Source of the DNA: Aliarcobacter cryaerophilus
GTDB lineage: Bacteria; Campylobacterota; Campylobacteria; Campylobacterales; Arcobacteraceae
Assembly (NCBI RefSeq): GCF_014352935.1
Contig: NZ_CP060694.1
Coordinates: forward strand, 62,001-126,000
DNA: 64,000 nt
Direction of reading: 5' to 3'
Positions within the stretch are counted from its first letter, which is position 1; each line of letters starts with the position of its first letter. This document shows, piece after piece, positions 1 through 10,697 of the stretch. The notes under the pieces are model-generated. The model made no database searches, had not been told where the DNA came from, and was given only the letters and a program-made list of their open reading frames with translations. The position numbers and the translations under genes are program-made.

Positions 1-874
<874 letters not shown>

Positions 875-999
875 TCAAAGAAATATTATTAAGATTTGTT
901 TCTTAATATATAAATAAAAAGAAAAAAACTACTTTTAACAACATATATTTAGTTTGTAAAGATTATTTGAAGAACTACAAATAATTTATAGGTAAATAT

Positions 1000-1077
1000 G
1001 GGCCTATAGCTCAGCTGGCTAGAGCGCTCGACTGATAATCGTGAGGTCTCAGGGTTCAAGTCCTGATAGGCCCACCA
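1000..1077 (+). tRNA. tRNA-Ile (GAT)
   Basis: A full cloverleaf can be read: acceptor arm GGGCCTA pairs with TAGGCCC, the anticodon loop CTGATAA carries GAT, the T loop has GTTCAAG, and CCA is encoded at the 3' end. It lies in the 16S-23S spacer, the usual place for this gene. Confidence 0.97.
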
Positions 1078-1081
1078 TCAT

Positions 1082-1157
1082 GGGGAATTAGCTCAGCTGG
1101 GAGAGCGCCTGCTTTGCACGCAGGAGGTCAGCGGTTCGATCCCGCTATTCTCCACCA
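1082..1157 (+). tRNA. tRNA-Ala (TGC)
   Basis: The acceptor GGGGAAT pairs with the ATTCTCC-type 3' arm (with wobble), the anticodon loop TTTGCAC carries TGC, the T loop is TTCGATC, and CCA is encoded. It is four bases downstream of tRNA-Ile, so the two are processed from one rRNA precursor. Confidence 0.97.
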
Positions 1158-1502
1158 TATATACTATAAGAATAAAATTAGATATAAGCTTTTATATATA
1201 AGAGTTTATATCTGGTTTTAATCAGAAGCGTTACCTTGAAATAACTTTAGTTATTTTAAGTAATATGATATTTAAAAATATAATGTTAAAGTCTTTAAAA
1301 TTTTTTCGTAAAATTAAATAGTAATGTTTAATTTTAAATAAAAAAATTTCATATCTAAAATTTAATGTAAAAATTAAATTTAACTATAGATAACACAACT
1401 AACTTATTATAGTATGTACTTGTATATATGTTTAATAAGATAGTAGCCAAAGAATATTATCAAATTTAGAATAATTAGAAATAATTATTCTGGCAATTAT
1501 AA
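1158..1502 (+). other. tRNA-Ala to 23S internal transcribed spacer
   Basis: This 345-base AT-rich spacer holds no credible gene. Short A/T palindromes and AT-rich tracts are seen, as expected for rRNA leader and processing sequence before 23S. I see no promoter or mobile element that I can defend. Confidence 0.7.
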
Positions 1503-4404
<2,902 letters not shown>

Positions 4405-4590
4405 TTTTTAACAATTTTCTTTGGTTTACTATCTTATTAAGCATATTTCTTATGTTTAATTTGTGTTGATTATGTATAGATATACAAATATGAAATTAGC
4501 TTTTTAAAGCTACAAAGACTTTAGCATTAAATTTCTCAATCTCGCAATTTGAGTATTAAGAGTTTACAAAAGCTTTTAATACTCAAATTT

Positions 4591-4705
4591 GCTGGTGGTT
4601 AAAGAGAAGTGGAAATACCCAGCCCCATTCCGAACCTGGTAGTCAAGCACTTCATCGCCGATAATACTGCTGGGTCCCCCGGTGGAAACGTAGGTCGCTG
4701 CCAGC
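4591..4705 (+). rRNA. rrf: 5S ribosomal RNA
   Basis: The 115-base sequence has the 5S core CCATTCCGAACC-type loop and the CTGGGTCCCCCGGTGGAAAC-type 3' half. Its ends GCTGG and CCAGC pair. It is the last gene of the rRNA operon. Ends are approximate by a base or two. Confidence 0.95.
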
Positions 4706-4731
4706 TCATTGAGTTTTTATTAAATCCAAAG

Positions 4732-4785
4732 AGCTTATCTTGTCTTACTATACTCTTAAAGTAGGTCAAGGTAAGCTTTTTTATT
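4732..4785 (+). terminator. Intrinsic terminator of the rRNA operon
   Basis: An 11-bp stem (AGCTTATCTTG at 4732-4742 with CAAGGTAAGCT at 4767-4777, one G-T wobble) is followed at once by a run of T. It lies just after 5S and before era, so era needs its own promoter in the A/T-rich 4786-4902 stretch. Confidence 0.9.
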
Positions 4786-4902
4786 TTACTTCTTGTTTTC
4801 TTACTTTTTTAAATTACAAAAACTTATTAATTATGAAATAAACTAGAAAAAGATAAAATTTATGCTACTATTATAAACTTATAGAAAAAGGCAAATAAAA
4901 TA

Positions 4903-5787
4903 ATGACAAAATGTGGATATGTTTCAGTTGTTGGTCGTCCAAATGCAGGTAAAAGCTCACTATTAAATTGGCTTGTTGGTGAAAAAATAGCTATGGTTTC
5001 ACACAAAGCTAATGCAACAAGAAGAAGATCAAATATTATAGTAATGCATGAAGAAGATCAAATTGTATTTGTGGATACACCAGGAATTCATGAAACAGAG
5101 AAATTGCTAAATCAATTTATGTTAGATGAAGCTTTAAAAGCCATGGGAGATTGTGATTTAATACTTTTTTTGGCTCCAGTTACAGATAGTTTAAAATATT
5201 ATGAAGATTTTTTAGAAAAAAATAAAAAAAATACAAAACATATTTTACTTCTTACAAAAATTGATTTTGTTAATAATGATGAGTTGATGCTTAAATTAAA
5301 AGAGTACGAGAAGTATAGTGATAAATATGAGGCAATGATACCAATATCTATAAAAAAAGCTACAAAAAAATCTGATATTTTAGATGTTGTAGTAAAATAT
5401 TTACCAGAGCATCCATATTTATTTGATCCTGAGATTATGACAACTGAACATTTAAGAGACCTATATAAAGAGTTTATAAGAGAGTCTATCTTTGAAAATA
5501 TAAGTGATGAGATACCTTATGAAGCTGATGTAATGATAAATAAGATAGAAGAGAAACCAAATGTTGATGTAATAAGAGCTACTATAATTGTTCAAAAAGA
5601 TAGCCAAAAAGGAATGATTATTGGTCAGCAGGCTACTGCGATTAAAAGAATTGGAAAAGCCGCAAGAATTAAGATAGAAAAACTTAGTGGTAAAAAGTGT
5701 TTTCTTGAGCTATTTGTTAGTGTAAAGAAGAATTGGACAAAGAATAAAGATGCTTTAAAATCTATGGGGTATGATATAGATATTTAG
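4903..5787 (+). CDS. era: GTPase Era
   Basis: Era is an essential GTPase that binds the 3' end of 16S rRNA and helps 30S subunit maturation. The 294 residues fit the family. The G1 loop GRPNAGKSS is at residues 11-19, G3 DTPG near residue 58, and G4 TKID near residue 117. The C-terminal KH RNA-binding domain includes the GMIIGQQATAIKRIG-type loop. The start ATG follows an AAAAAGGCAAAT leader. It opens the transcription unit that continues into the secretion/competence genes after a 38-base gap. Confidence 0.97.
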   Translation: MTKCGYVSVVGRPNAGKSSLLNWLVGEKIAMVSHKANATRRRSNIIVMHEEDQIVFVDTPGIHETEKLLNQFMLDEALKAMGDCDLILFLAPVTDSLKYYEDFLEKNKKNTKHILLLTKIDFVNNDELMLKLKEYEKYSDKYEAMIPISIKKATKKSDILDVVVKYLPEHPYLFDPEIMTTEHLRDLYKEFIRESIFENISDEIPYEADVMINKIEEKPNVDVIRATIIVQKDSQKGMIIGQQATAIKRIGKAARIKIEKLSGKKCFLELFVSVKKNWTKNKDALKSMGYDIDI

Positions 5788-5825
5788 TTTTAGAATGTTT
5801 TAAAATCTATTTTTTAGGGGAAAAT

Positions 5826-6455
5826 ATGGTTTTCTTTGCTAATAGTAATGATATTATTGTTGTTGATATTGAAGTTACTGAAAAAATAGATGATAGATAT
5901 TTAAAGAGTTTTGTTTTATCAAACTTAAAATTAAAAAATATATCTTTAGAAAATTGTAATAAATTATATGTAAATTATCTTGAATATCCAAAGGAGTATC
6001 AAGTATTTGTAGTAAATTCACAATTTATTTTTTTTGATTTTGAAGCATTTTACTCTTATTATGAAAATAGAGATTTTGAAGGTTTTGAACTTTTAATTTA
6101 TAGTAATTTTTTTCTAATATTCAAAGATAAGAAATTTTTTTATTATCAAAAAATAAATCAGGATTTAAATCAAGATGATTTTATAAAATTTTTAAATAAG
6201 AAATTTAATATTAATATATCTAACATAAAATTAGTTTCAAAAGATGAATTTGAAAAGTTAAAAAAAGATTTTATTCAAAAAAATCAAAAAATTAATCATA
6301 AAAAAAATATCAACAAAGATGGACTTAAATATATTGATTTAAAATCTAATTTCTCATTTTACATCTATATCTTTTATCTTTTGTCTATTTTATTTATTGG
6401 ATACTATTTTTACAATACTTATTTTAATATTATTGAAAAAAAGAGGAAATTATAG
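5826..6455 (+). CDS. GspL/PilM-like inner-membrane protein, frame-0 part
   Basis: This 209-residue frame is a soluble N-terminal domain followed by one membrane segment near residues 175-200, the layout of bitopic GspL-type proteins of type II secretion and competence pseudopilus machines. The family call is by layout and operon position, not by strong motifs. The ATG follows AGGGGAAAAT. The frame ends soon after the membrane segment, at a run of seven A. The -1 frame then stays open for 91 codons, giving what looks like the missing periplasmic domain (see 6443-6718). Confidence 0.65.
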   Translation: MVFFANSNDIIVVDIEVTEKIDDRYLKSFVLSNLKLKNISLENCNKLYVNYLEYPKEYQVFVVNSQFIFFDFEAFYSYYENRDFEGFELLIYSNFFLIFKDKKFFYYQKINQDLNQDDFIKFLNKKFNINISNIKLVSKDEFEKLKKDFIQKNQKINHKKNINKDGLKYIDLKSNFSFYIYIFYLLSILFIGYYFYNTYFNIIEKKRKL

Positions 6456-6718
6456 ATTTTGAAGAAATAAAATCCAAAATTACTTTTAATAGTTTTGAAG
6501 AAAAATTCTATGTTATATCAAAAAATATTGATAAAAATAGATTAGTTTTGAACTCTTTTGATTATAGACACGATACTGCGAAAATTGTTGTAAGCTCTTC
6601 AAATAAAGAAAATATTGATAAATTTTTAGAAAGTTGTGAAAATGTAATATCATCTTCTACTCATTTTAATGAAGAGAGTAAAATTTTTGAGGCTGCAATT
6701 GATGTTGGCAAACTTTAA
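6443..6718 (+). CDS. Periplasmic C-terminal part of the GspL-like protein, -1 frame
   Basis: This open stretch of 91 codons is in the -1 frame relative to 5826-6455 and has no good start codon or ribosome site of its own. Read as a continuation it supplies an alpha/beta domain of about 90 residues after the membrane segment, making a protein of about 300 residues as expected for a GspL/PilM-PilN-like subunit. The joint is A AAA AAG (6437-6443), in the right phase for a -1 slip. Programmed frameshifting, a one-base homopolymer loss, or a sequencing error are all possible. Its stop overlaps the start of the next gene. Confidence 0.55.
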   Translation, partial: EEIIDFEEIKSKITFNSFEEKFYVISKNIDKNRLVLNSFDYRHDTAKIVVSSSNKENIDKFLESCENVISSSTHFNEESKIFEAAIDVGKL

Positions 6719-7415
6719 AAATAGTTTTGAAAATAGCTCTTTAAAAACAAAAATAGAGCTTTATTTATTACCTATTCTTCTCTTATTTTTATTATATGTG
6801 CTATTTTATAATGAAAAAATTGAAGAGAATCAAAATATTCAAAATAGTGAATTGCTAAATATAGAGAATAAAAAATTCACAGATTCTATTTTGGAACTAT
6901 CAAATAAAATTGAAGATATTGCAAAAAGTGAAAAATTAATTATTCAAAAAACTCAAAGCCAAAAAGAGCAGATAATTGTTCAACTAAGAGGGAAAAGAGA
7001 TGATTTACTTAGATTTTTGGAAAAAGTTGAAGAGATAAATAGTTTTACAAAAATTGATTTTTTGAGTTTGAAAAAATTTGAAAATGAGATTTATTTAATA
7101 GATATAAGAGTTGATGTATCAAAATATTATTTAAAAAATAAAAAAGTTAAAGATATAATAAATATAGAGCAAGAAGAGATAAATGGAACAAAAGAAGATA
7201 AACATAAAGAAGAAATTATTGTAAGACCAGATTTTAAAATAAATGCAATTGTAGGGAATAATACCTTTATAAATGGTACTTGGTTTGAATTAAATGATGA
7301 AGTTTTAGGTTATAAGATAGAAACTATTGCTAGTGATTATGTGATATTGAAAAATAATAAAGATATTATAAAATTGGAGGTAAATAGTATTGAGTATTTT
7401 AAAAACAAAAATTGA
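6702..7415 (+). CDS. PilO/GspC-like assembly-platform protein
   Basis: The chosen start, ATG at 6702, follows a GAGG at 6689-6692; an ATG at 6669 in the same frame lacks a ribosome site. The 237-residue product has one N-terminal membrane segment (about residues 18-36), a charged coiled region, and a C-terminal beta-rich part with FKINAIVGNNTFINGTW-type sequence like the GspC/PilP homology domain. It would bridge inner membrane and secretin. It overlaps both the preceding -1 frame and the TTG start of gspE, so the genes look translationally coupled. Confidence 0.65.
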   Translation: MLANFKNSFENSSLKTKIELYLLPILLLFLLYVLFYNEKIEENQNIQNSELLNIENKKFTDSILELSNKIEDIAKSEKLIIQKTQSQKEQIIVQLRGKRDDLLRFLEKVEEINSFTKIDFLSLKKFENEIYLIDIRVDVSKYYLKNKKVKDIINIEQEEINGTKEDKHKEEIIVRPDFKINAIVGNNTFINGTWFELNDEVLGYKIETIASDYVILKNNKDIIKLEVNSIEYFKNKN

Positions 7416-7461
7416 TTACACTCTATTTGAAAAATATAACAAAGAGTATTTTATAGAAAAT
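7390..7461 (+). pseudogene. gspE: gspE 5' fragment, cut by the prophage
   Basis: The first 24 codons of the secretion/competence ATPase start at TTG 7390, nine bases after a GGAGG at 7376-7380. The frame ends at the prophage boundary with codons GAA AAT; running on into phage DNA it stops at 7489-7491. Joining codon AAT (7459-7461) to AAA at 46461 gives a sequence like the usual GspE N-terminal domain (FIENKIVPIYED), which shows the two pieces were one gene. Confidence 0.9.
7457..7461 (+). repeat. Left target-site duplication AAAAT
   Basis: AAAAT directly precedes the TG of the prophage left end and recurs at 46456-46460 directly after the CA of the right end. Five base pairs is the duplication length made by Mu-type transposases. 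Confidence 0.92.
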
Positions 7462-7573
7462 TGTGAGGGTGTAAGAGAAATGTATGTATAAAAATAAAGG
7501 GCTTTTTTTATTTTAGCTTCGATTTTATAAGGCTTTGTGTGTAAATTATAGGGCGGTTGTAGAAATGTATGTA
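7462..7573 (+). repeat. Prophage left end with two transposase-type sites
   Basis: The 13-base motif AGAAATGTATGTA occurs exactly at 7476-7488 and again at 7561-7573, 85 bases apart. Related copies lie at the right end on the other strand. By analogy with the L1/L2 sites of phage Mu these are the likely binding sites of the transposase at 10698-12803. That they bind the transposase is inferred from position and from matching copies at both ends. Confidence 0.75.
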
Positions 7574-7733
7574 AGGTGTTATTTTCCCTATCTTTCAGTA
7601 TCTTCATTTTAATAGAAAAAATCAAAGAAAATTCAACTATAAAACTATCAATAATAAGCCGATAATATAGGCTATAAGGCTATAAAAAATTAAAAGAAAT
7701 TTACGGGCAAGAATTTAGTATAAATCAATTCTG

Positions 7734-8122
7734 AAGCGGTTGTAAAAGTAGAGCAAGTAAACCTAGCAAGTAAACCAAGTAAACTTTGAGCAAGTAAACT
7801 TATTTTAAGTACAAAGTACTCTAAAAGTAGTGCAATGTAACCTAGCAATGTAACTAATGTAACTTAGAGCAATGTAGCCTAATTTTAATTTTAAAGCAGT
7901 TGTAAAAGTAGAGCAAAGTAAAGTAAAGTAAAAAGAGCAAAGTAAACTTATTTTAAGTACAAAGTAATTCTAAGAGTAGAGTAATATAACCTAGTAATAT
8001 AACCAAAATAACCTCTAGCAATATAACCTAAATTTTAATTTTAAAGCGATTGTAAAAGTGGAGCAATACAACCTAGCAATACAACCATTACAACTTTGAG
8101 CAATACAACCTATTTTTTTAAT
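7734..8122 (+). repeat. Five-module array with concerted word changes
   Basis: About five modules of 65-80 bases follow each other. Each has a header (AAGCGGTTGTAAAAGTA or the alternate AAAGTACTCTAAAAGTA type), then GAGCA-word, CTAGCA-word, a third word, TTTGAGCA-word and a TTATTTTAA-like tail. The word is nearly constant inside a module but differs between modules: AGTAAAC, ATGTAAC, AAGTAAA, ATATAAC, ATACAAC. Headers of odd and even modules alternate. No protein frame runs through it. It lies between the left end and the repressor operon. Function unknown; enhancer, operator array or structured RNA are options. Confidence 0.85.
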
Positions 8123-8131
8123 ATTTTAAAC

Positions 8132-8174
8132 TTGCTTTTAAAAGTAGTAAACATTACTAACATTTTAAAAGCAA
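8132..8174 (-). terminator. Hairpin after the leftward repressor operon
   Basis: TTGCTTTTAAAA (8132-8143) and TTTTAAAAGCAA (8163-8174) form a perfect 12-bp inverted repeat, with a smaller AGTAA/TTACT repeat inside. It sits just beyond the stop of the leftward gene 8187-8936. There is no clean T run on either strand, so termination is likely but not certain. Confidence 0.5.
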
Positions 8175-8186
8175 AATTTATAATAA

Positions 8187-8936
8187 TTATTCATAAACTA
8201 CATCATATATTCTTTTTGTTTTATCATCTACTTTTGCTGATATTGATTGTTCAACTACTGCACCAAAAGAGTTTGTTCCTCTGTATATGCATCTAATAAA
8301 CATGTATGGACTCTCAGTATTTGTTGTGTAACTAGTTAATGTTTTTACATGCTCAAATGAAGCAGGATTTTTCATTTCTGATTTTATGAATTCTATAAAT
8401 GGTGAGTAACTACCATCCCATTTGCTAAATAGTGGAATAAAAGATGCTCTATCAATATAATTGATATTTTTATAGTCTTCTCTTTTTGTATCGTTATAGC
8501 ACCATTCAGATATTTTTCCTAATAGTAAATCAGGACTTTTGTTCCATAAGTGATCACTTATACAAGTATAGAATTTATTGTAATATTCTGGATTTACTTC
8601 TTTAGATTTTGCATAATTATTAGAAAAATCTTTTAATTCATCTAATGATAAATTAGTAGCATCTCTTAAAGTTTTATTCTCAAGAGGCTCATCTGGAGAT
8701 AGTATGAACCAACCAACTATTACAACAAAAAATATTATGAATATTTTTGTAAAGAGTCCACTTCCTTGTTTTATATTTGCTTCATCTATCTCAAATGTTG
8801 CAAAAGATTTTGTCATACCGTGATCTGTGTAGTTAACAAAAGTATAACCTTTCTTTGAGTATTTTGCTTTTACTCTTTCTAATTCATCTAATCTTTGTTT
8901 TTCTGTGAATCCTGCAATATCTATATTTTTTCTCAT
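8187..8936 (-). CDS. Prophage membrane protein of unknown function
   Basis: The 249-residue product has a soluble N-terminal part of about 65 residues, one strong membrane segment (LFTKIFIIFFVVIVGWFIL) and a larger C-terminal domain with four cysteines. I do not recognise the family. It lies 29 bases downstream of the repressor in the same direction, so it should be expressed in the lysogen along with it. That makes lysogenic conversion or superinfection exclusion a reasonable guess, but nothing in the sequence proves it. Confidence 0.75.
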   Translation of the reverse strand: MRKNIDIAGFTEKQRLDELERVKAKYSKKGYTFVNYTDHGMTKSFATFEIDEANIKQGSGLFTKIFIIFFVVIVGWFILSPDEPLENKTLRDATNLSLDELKDFSNNYAKSKEVNPEYYNKFYTCISDHLWNKSPDLLLGKISEWCYNDTKREDYKNINYIDRASFIPLFSKWDGSYSPFIEFIKSEMKNPASFEHVKTLTSYTTNTESPYMFIRCIYRGTNSFGAVVEQSISAKVDDKTKRIYDVVYE

Positions 8937-8965
8937 TTGTTACCCCTAACTAATATGTTTAAATT

Positions 8966-9607
8966 TTATTTTTGAATACTTAAAATCTTTATACCTAATA
9001 CTTGAAAAGGTAGTTGATTTTCTTTTGGATTAAATACTTCTTTATCGTATTTATCATTGTCTGAAATAATAAGGATAGTTCCATCCATTTTGAATTGAAG
9101 CCTCTTTATAAGTATTTGTCCACCATATTGAATAGCATATATACCATTTGTACCAAAGTTTATATTTTCATCTATTAGAACATAATCACCATCTCTTAGT
9201 GTTGGTTCCATACTATCACCATCTACTTGAATACCTTTTATTTTATTTGTATTTATTGGAGTTCTAAAGAAGCTTTTATCTAGAGATATAGTATCTACAG
9301 TTTCTATAACATAATTATATATACCTTCACCAGCTCCAGCTCGTACATTTAGAAGATCAATAAAATAGTTATCTGAATTTTTCGTAGTGTCATTAGAGAT
9401 AAACATTTCGCCTTTTCCTGTTAATAACCAATTCATATTGATATTTTCTCCATCACAAACTTCAGCTAATTTATCAGTTAAAGTCTTTTGATTTGTAAAG
9501 AAATTGTTTACAAGTTGTCTTGAAATTTCATATTTTTTTGATAAAAAAGCATTATTTATAGCTTTTTTATTCATTGCCAGTGCAAATCTTTCGCTAATTA
9601 TTGACAC
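8966..9607 (-). CDS. CI/LexA-type phage repressor (HTH + S24 peptidase)
   Basis: The 213-residue protein has an N-terminal helix-turn-helix domain (about residues 5-65) and a C-terminal LexA-like self-cleaving domain. The nucleophile Ser is in GDSMEPTL (about residue 133), the Lys in ILIKRL, and a probable Ala-Gly cleavage site in RAGAGEG. It starts at GTG after AGGGGT. It faces away from the early genes and shares the control region 9608-9937 with them, as a lysogeny repressor should. The S24 domain suggests induction by DNA damage, unlike classical Mu. Confidence 0.88.
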   Translation of the reverse strand: MSIISERFALAMNKKAINNAFLSKKYEISRQLVNNFFTNQKTLTDKLAEVCDGENINMNWLLTGKGEMFISNDTTKNSDNYFIDLLNVRAGAGEGIYNYVIETVDTISLDKSFFRTPINTNKIKGIQVDGDSMEPTLRDGDYVLIDENINFGTNGIYAIQYGGQILIKRLQFKMDGTILIISDNDKYDKEVFNPKENQLPFQVLGIKILSIQK

Positions 9608-9666
9608 GTTATACCCCTAAATAATGGTGTTTAAAAATAAATATAAACATTTTATTGATAAATTCC

Positions 9667-9695
9667 TTGACAAATGTAAATAAATTGTTTATACT
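9667..9695 (+). promoter_or_regulatory. Sigma-70 early promoter
   Basis: TTGACA (9667-9672) and TATACT (9690-9695) are separated by 17 bases, a near-consensus promoter pointing right towards the early genes. In Campylobacterota, where the -35 box is usually weak, such a match stands out and fits a strong phage promoter held off by a repressor. Confidence 0.8.
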
Positions 9696-9702
9696 TCCAT
9701 TC

Positions 9703-9720
9703 ACTTACTAAACAGTAAGT
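9703..9720. promoter_or_regulatory. Palindromic operator
   Basis: ACTTACT (9703-9709) and AGTAAGT (9714-9720) form a perfect 7-bp inverted repeat around AAAC, starting seven bases after the -10 box, so it covers the start point. It is the best candidate for repressor or Ner-like binding. Confidence 0.6.
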
Positions 9721-9874
9721 AATTATAACCAAAAAAGAAAGTGAAAACAAACTTTATTTTTTTGAACTCCTTGATTAGCGAGAGCTATTGACCGACTGGG
9801 GAGTATAAAAAGACAGTATCGGATGGGTGTTTGGTTTATACACGGTAAAAGATAGACTTTTTTATATTTATTAT

Positions 9875-9914
9875 TAAGCTCACTATTTTAAATGAGATTT
9901 TTCTAGTGAGCTTA
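9875..9914 (+). other. Leader hairpin before the first early gene
   Basis: TAAGCTCACTA (9875-9885) pairs with TAGTGAGCTTA (9904-9914), a perfect 11-bp stem with an 18-base loop. No T run follows, so it is not a standard terminator. It could be an RNA processing or control element in the early leader. Confidence 0.55.
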
Positions 9915-9937
9915 ACTTTGAATATTGGAGAATAGAA

Positions 9938-10144
9938 ATGTTAAGAGAGAAAGATAAATTGCTATGTTTAGAAATTCAAGAGGAACTAGGCAGATATAAT
10001 CCTAGACCGATATATAAATATGTAAAAGAAGATCAAAAACAAGTACCTGTTTATATGACTGATAAAGAAGAGATTGTTGCTTTTTTAGAAAAATATGAAA
10101 AATTGAAGAACAAAGAAATGATAAAACATAGGTTTCAATCTTGA
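9938..10144 (+). CDS. Small early phage protein
   Basis: A 68-residue, charged, helix-rich protein that I do not recognise. The ATG follows TTGGAGAATAGAA, a fair ribosome site. It is the first gene rightward from the early promoter. Its 3' end runs into the convergent gene 10135-10341 through a shared hairpin. Confidence 0.65.
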   Translation: MLREKDKLLCLEIQEELGRYNPRPIYKYVKEDQKQVPVYMTDKEEIVAFLEKYEKLKNKEMIKHRFQS

Positions 10145-10151
10145 AACCTAT
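10128..10151. terminator. Shared hairpin between convergent genes
   Basis: ATAGGTTTCAA (10128-10138) and TTGAAACCTAT (10141-10151) form a perfect 11-bp inverted repeat with a two-base centre. It spans the overlapping ends of two convergent genes and could terminate either transcript, though T runs are weak. Confidence 0.5.
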
Positions 10152-10341
10152 ATCCTAGACAATCTTCTCCTGGAGAAATTTCTCTTTTTAGAAGTTCTTT
10201 GTCAAGTTCATCAGCGAATTTTTCCCATATCTTTGAGTCGGTTTTTTCTAATATATTTAAAAGTGCTGAAATCTTTGCATCAGTTACTTTTTGTTCAAAA
10301 GACAACCTATCTTCAAAATCTTTTTCTGAAATTATATTCAT
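10135..10341 (-). CDS. Small leftward protein in the early region
   Basis: The preferred start is at 10341 (MNIISEKDFEDRL), preceded on the minus strand by AAGGACTTAATA; a longer frame from 10371 lacks a ribosome site. The 68-residue product is acidic and helical and matches no family I know. It lies antisense between two rightward early genes. It could instead be a non-gene frame, but its composition is gene-like. Confidence 0.5.
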   Translation of the reverse strand: MNIISEKDFEDRLSFEQKVTDAKISALLNILEKTDSKIWEKFADELDKELLKREISPGEDCLGYRFQD

Positions 10342-10462
10342 TATTAAGTCCTTATTTTGGTATTTGAGCACTCAACAAAATAGTATCAAATAAGGGCTTA
10401 ACCGTGAATATTGACTTGAATAAAGTTGAAGTGAGTATTTATAAATTATATAGGAGATTAAT

Positions 10463-10696
10463 TTGATTAATAACAGAAATATTAAAGATATGACCTTAAA
10501 AGAGAGGTTTGATAGTAGAGGATTTGCAGTTAATAAATATGCAAAAGCTTATGGAGTAACACATCCAATATTAAGTGGTGTTTTAAGTGGAATGTACAGT
10601 GGAAAAAATACTCCTGAGAATGGAGCAACTAGAAAAATAATTATGCAACTAAAGAAAGATAAGGTTTGGATAGGAAGACTACCTTGGGAGGTATAG
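10463..10696 (+). CDS. Ner/Nlp-like early DNA-binding regulator
   Basis: A 77-residue protein starting at TTG (10463) after TATAGGAGATTAAT. It has a helix-turn-helix-like stretch (residues about 20-45) and sits directly upstream of the transposase with one base between, exactly where Mu has ner. Ner shuts down early and repressor promoters after infection. The family call rests on size and position plus the predicted fold. Confidence 0.6.
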   Translation: MINNRNIKDMTLKERFDSRGFAVNKYAKAYGVTHPILSGVLSGMYSGKNTPENGATRKIIMQLKKDKVWIGRLPWEV

Positions 10697-10697
10697 T

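Larger units (their letters stand above)
9608..9937. promoter_or_regulatory. Divergent early control region
   Basis: This 330-base region separates the leftward repressor from the rightward early genes and holds no gene. It contains a consensus promoter at 9667-9695, a palindromic operator at 9703-9720, AT-rich near-palindromes at 9627-9660 towards the repressor start, and a hairpin at 9875-9914. The stretch 9745-9870 may be an untranslated leader; I see no frame in it. Confidence 0.75.

Noticed and set aside
7734-8122. Possible CRISPR array.
   Set aside because: Repeat units are not constant, there are no unique spacers of even length, and no cas genes lie in the window.
8096-8296. Rightward frame of 66 codons.
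   Set aside because: It begins in the repeat array and runs antisense into the better-supported gene 8187-8936.
10199-10393. Rightward frame of 64 codons.
   Set aside because: It is the complement of the leftward frame 10135-10341, has no ribosome site and is serine/phenylalanine-rich as shadow frames are.
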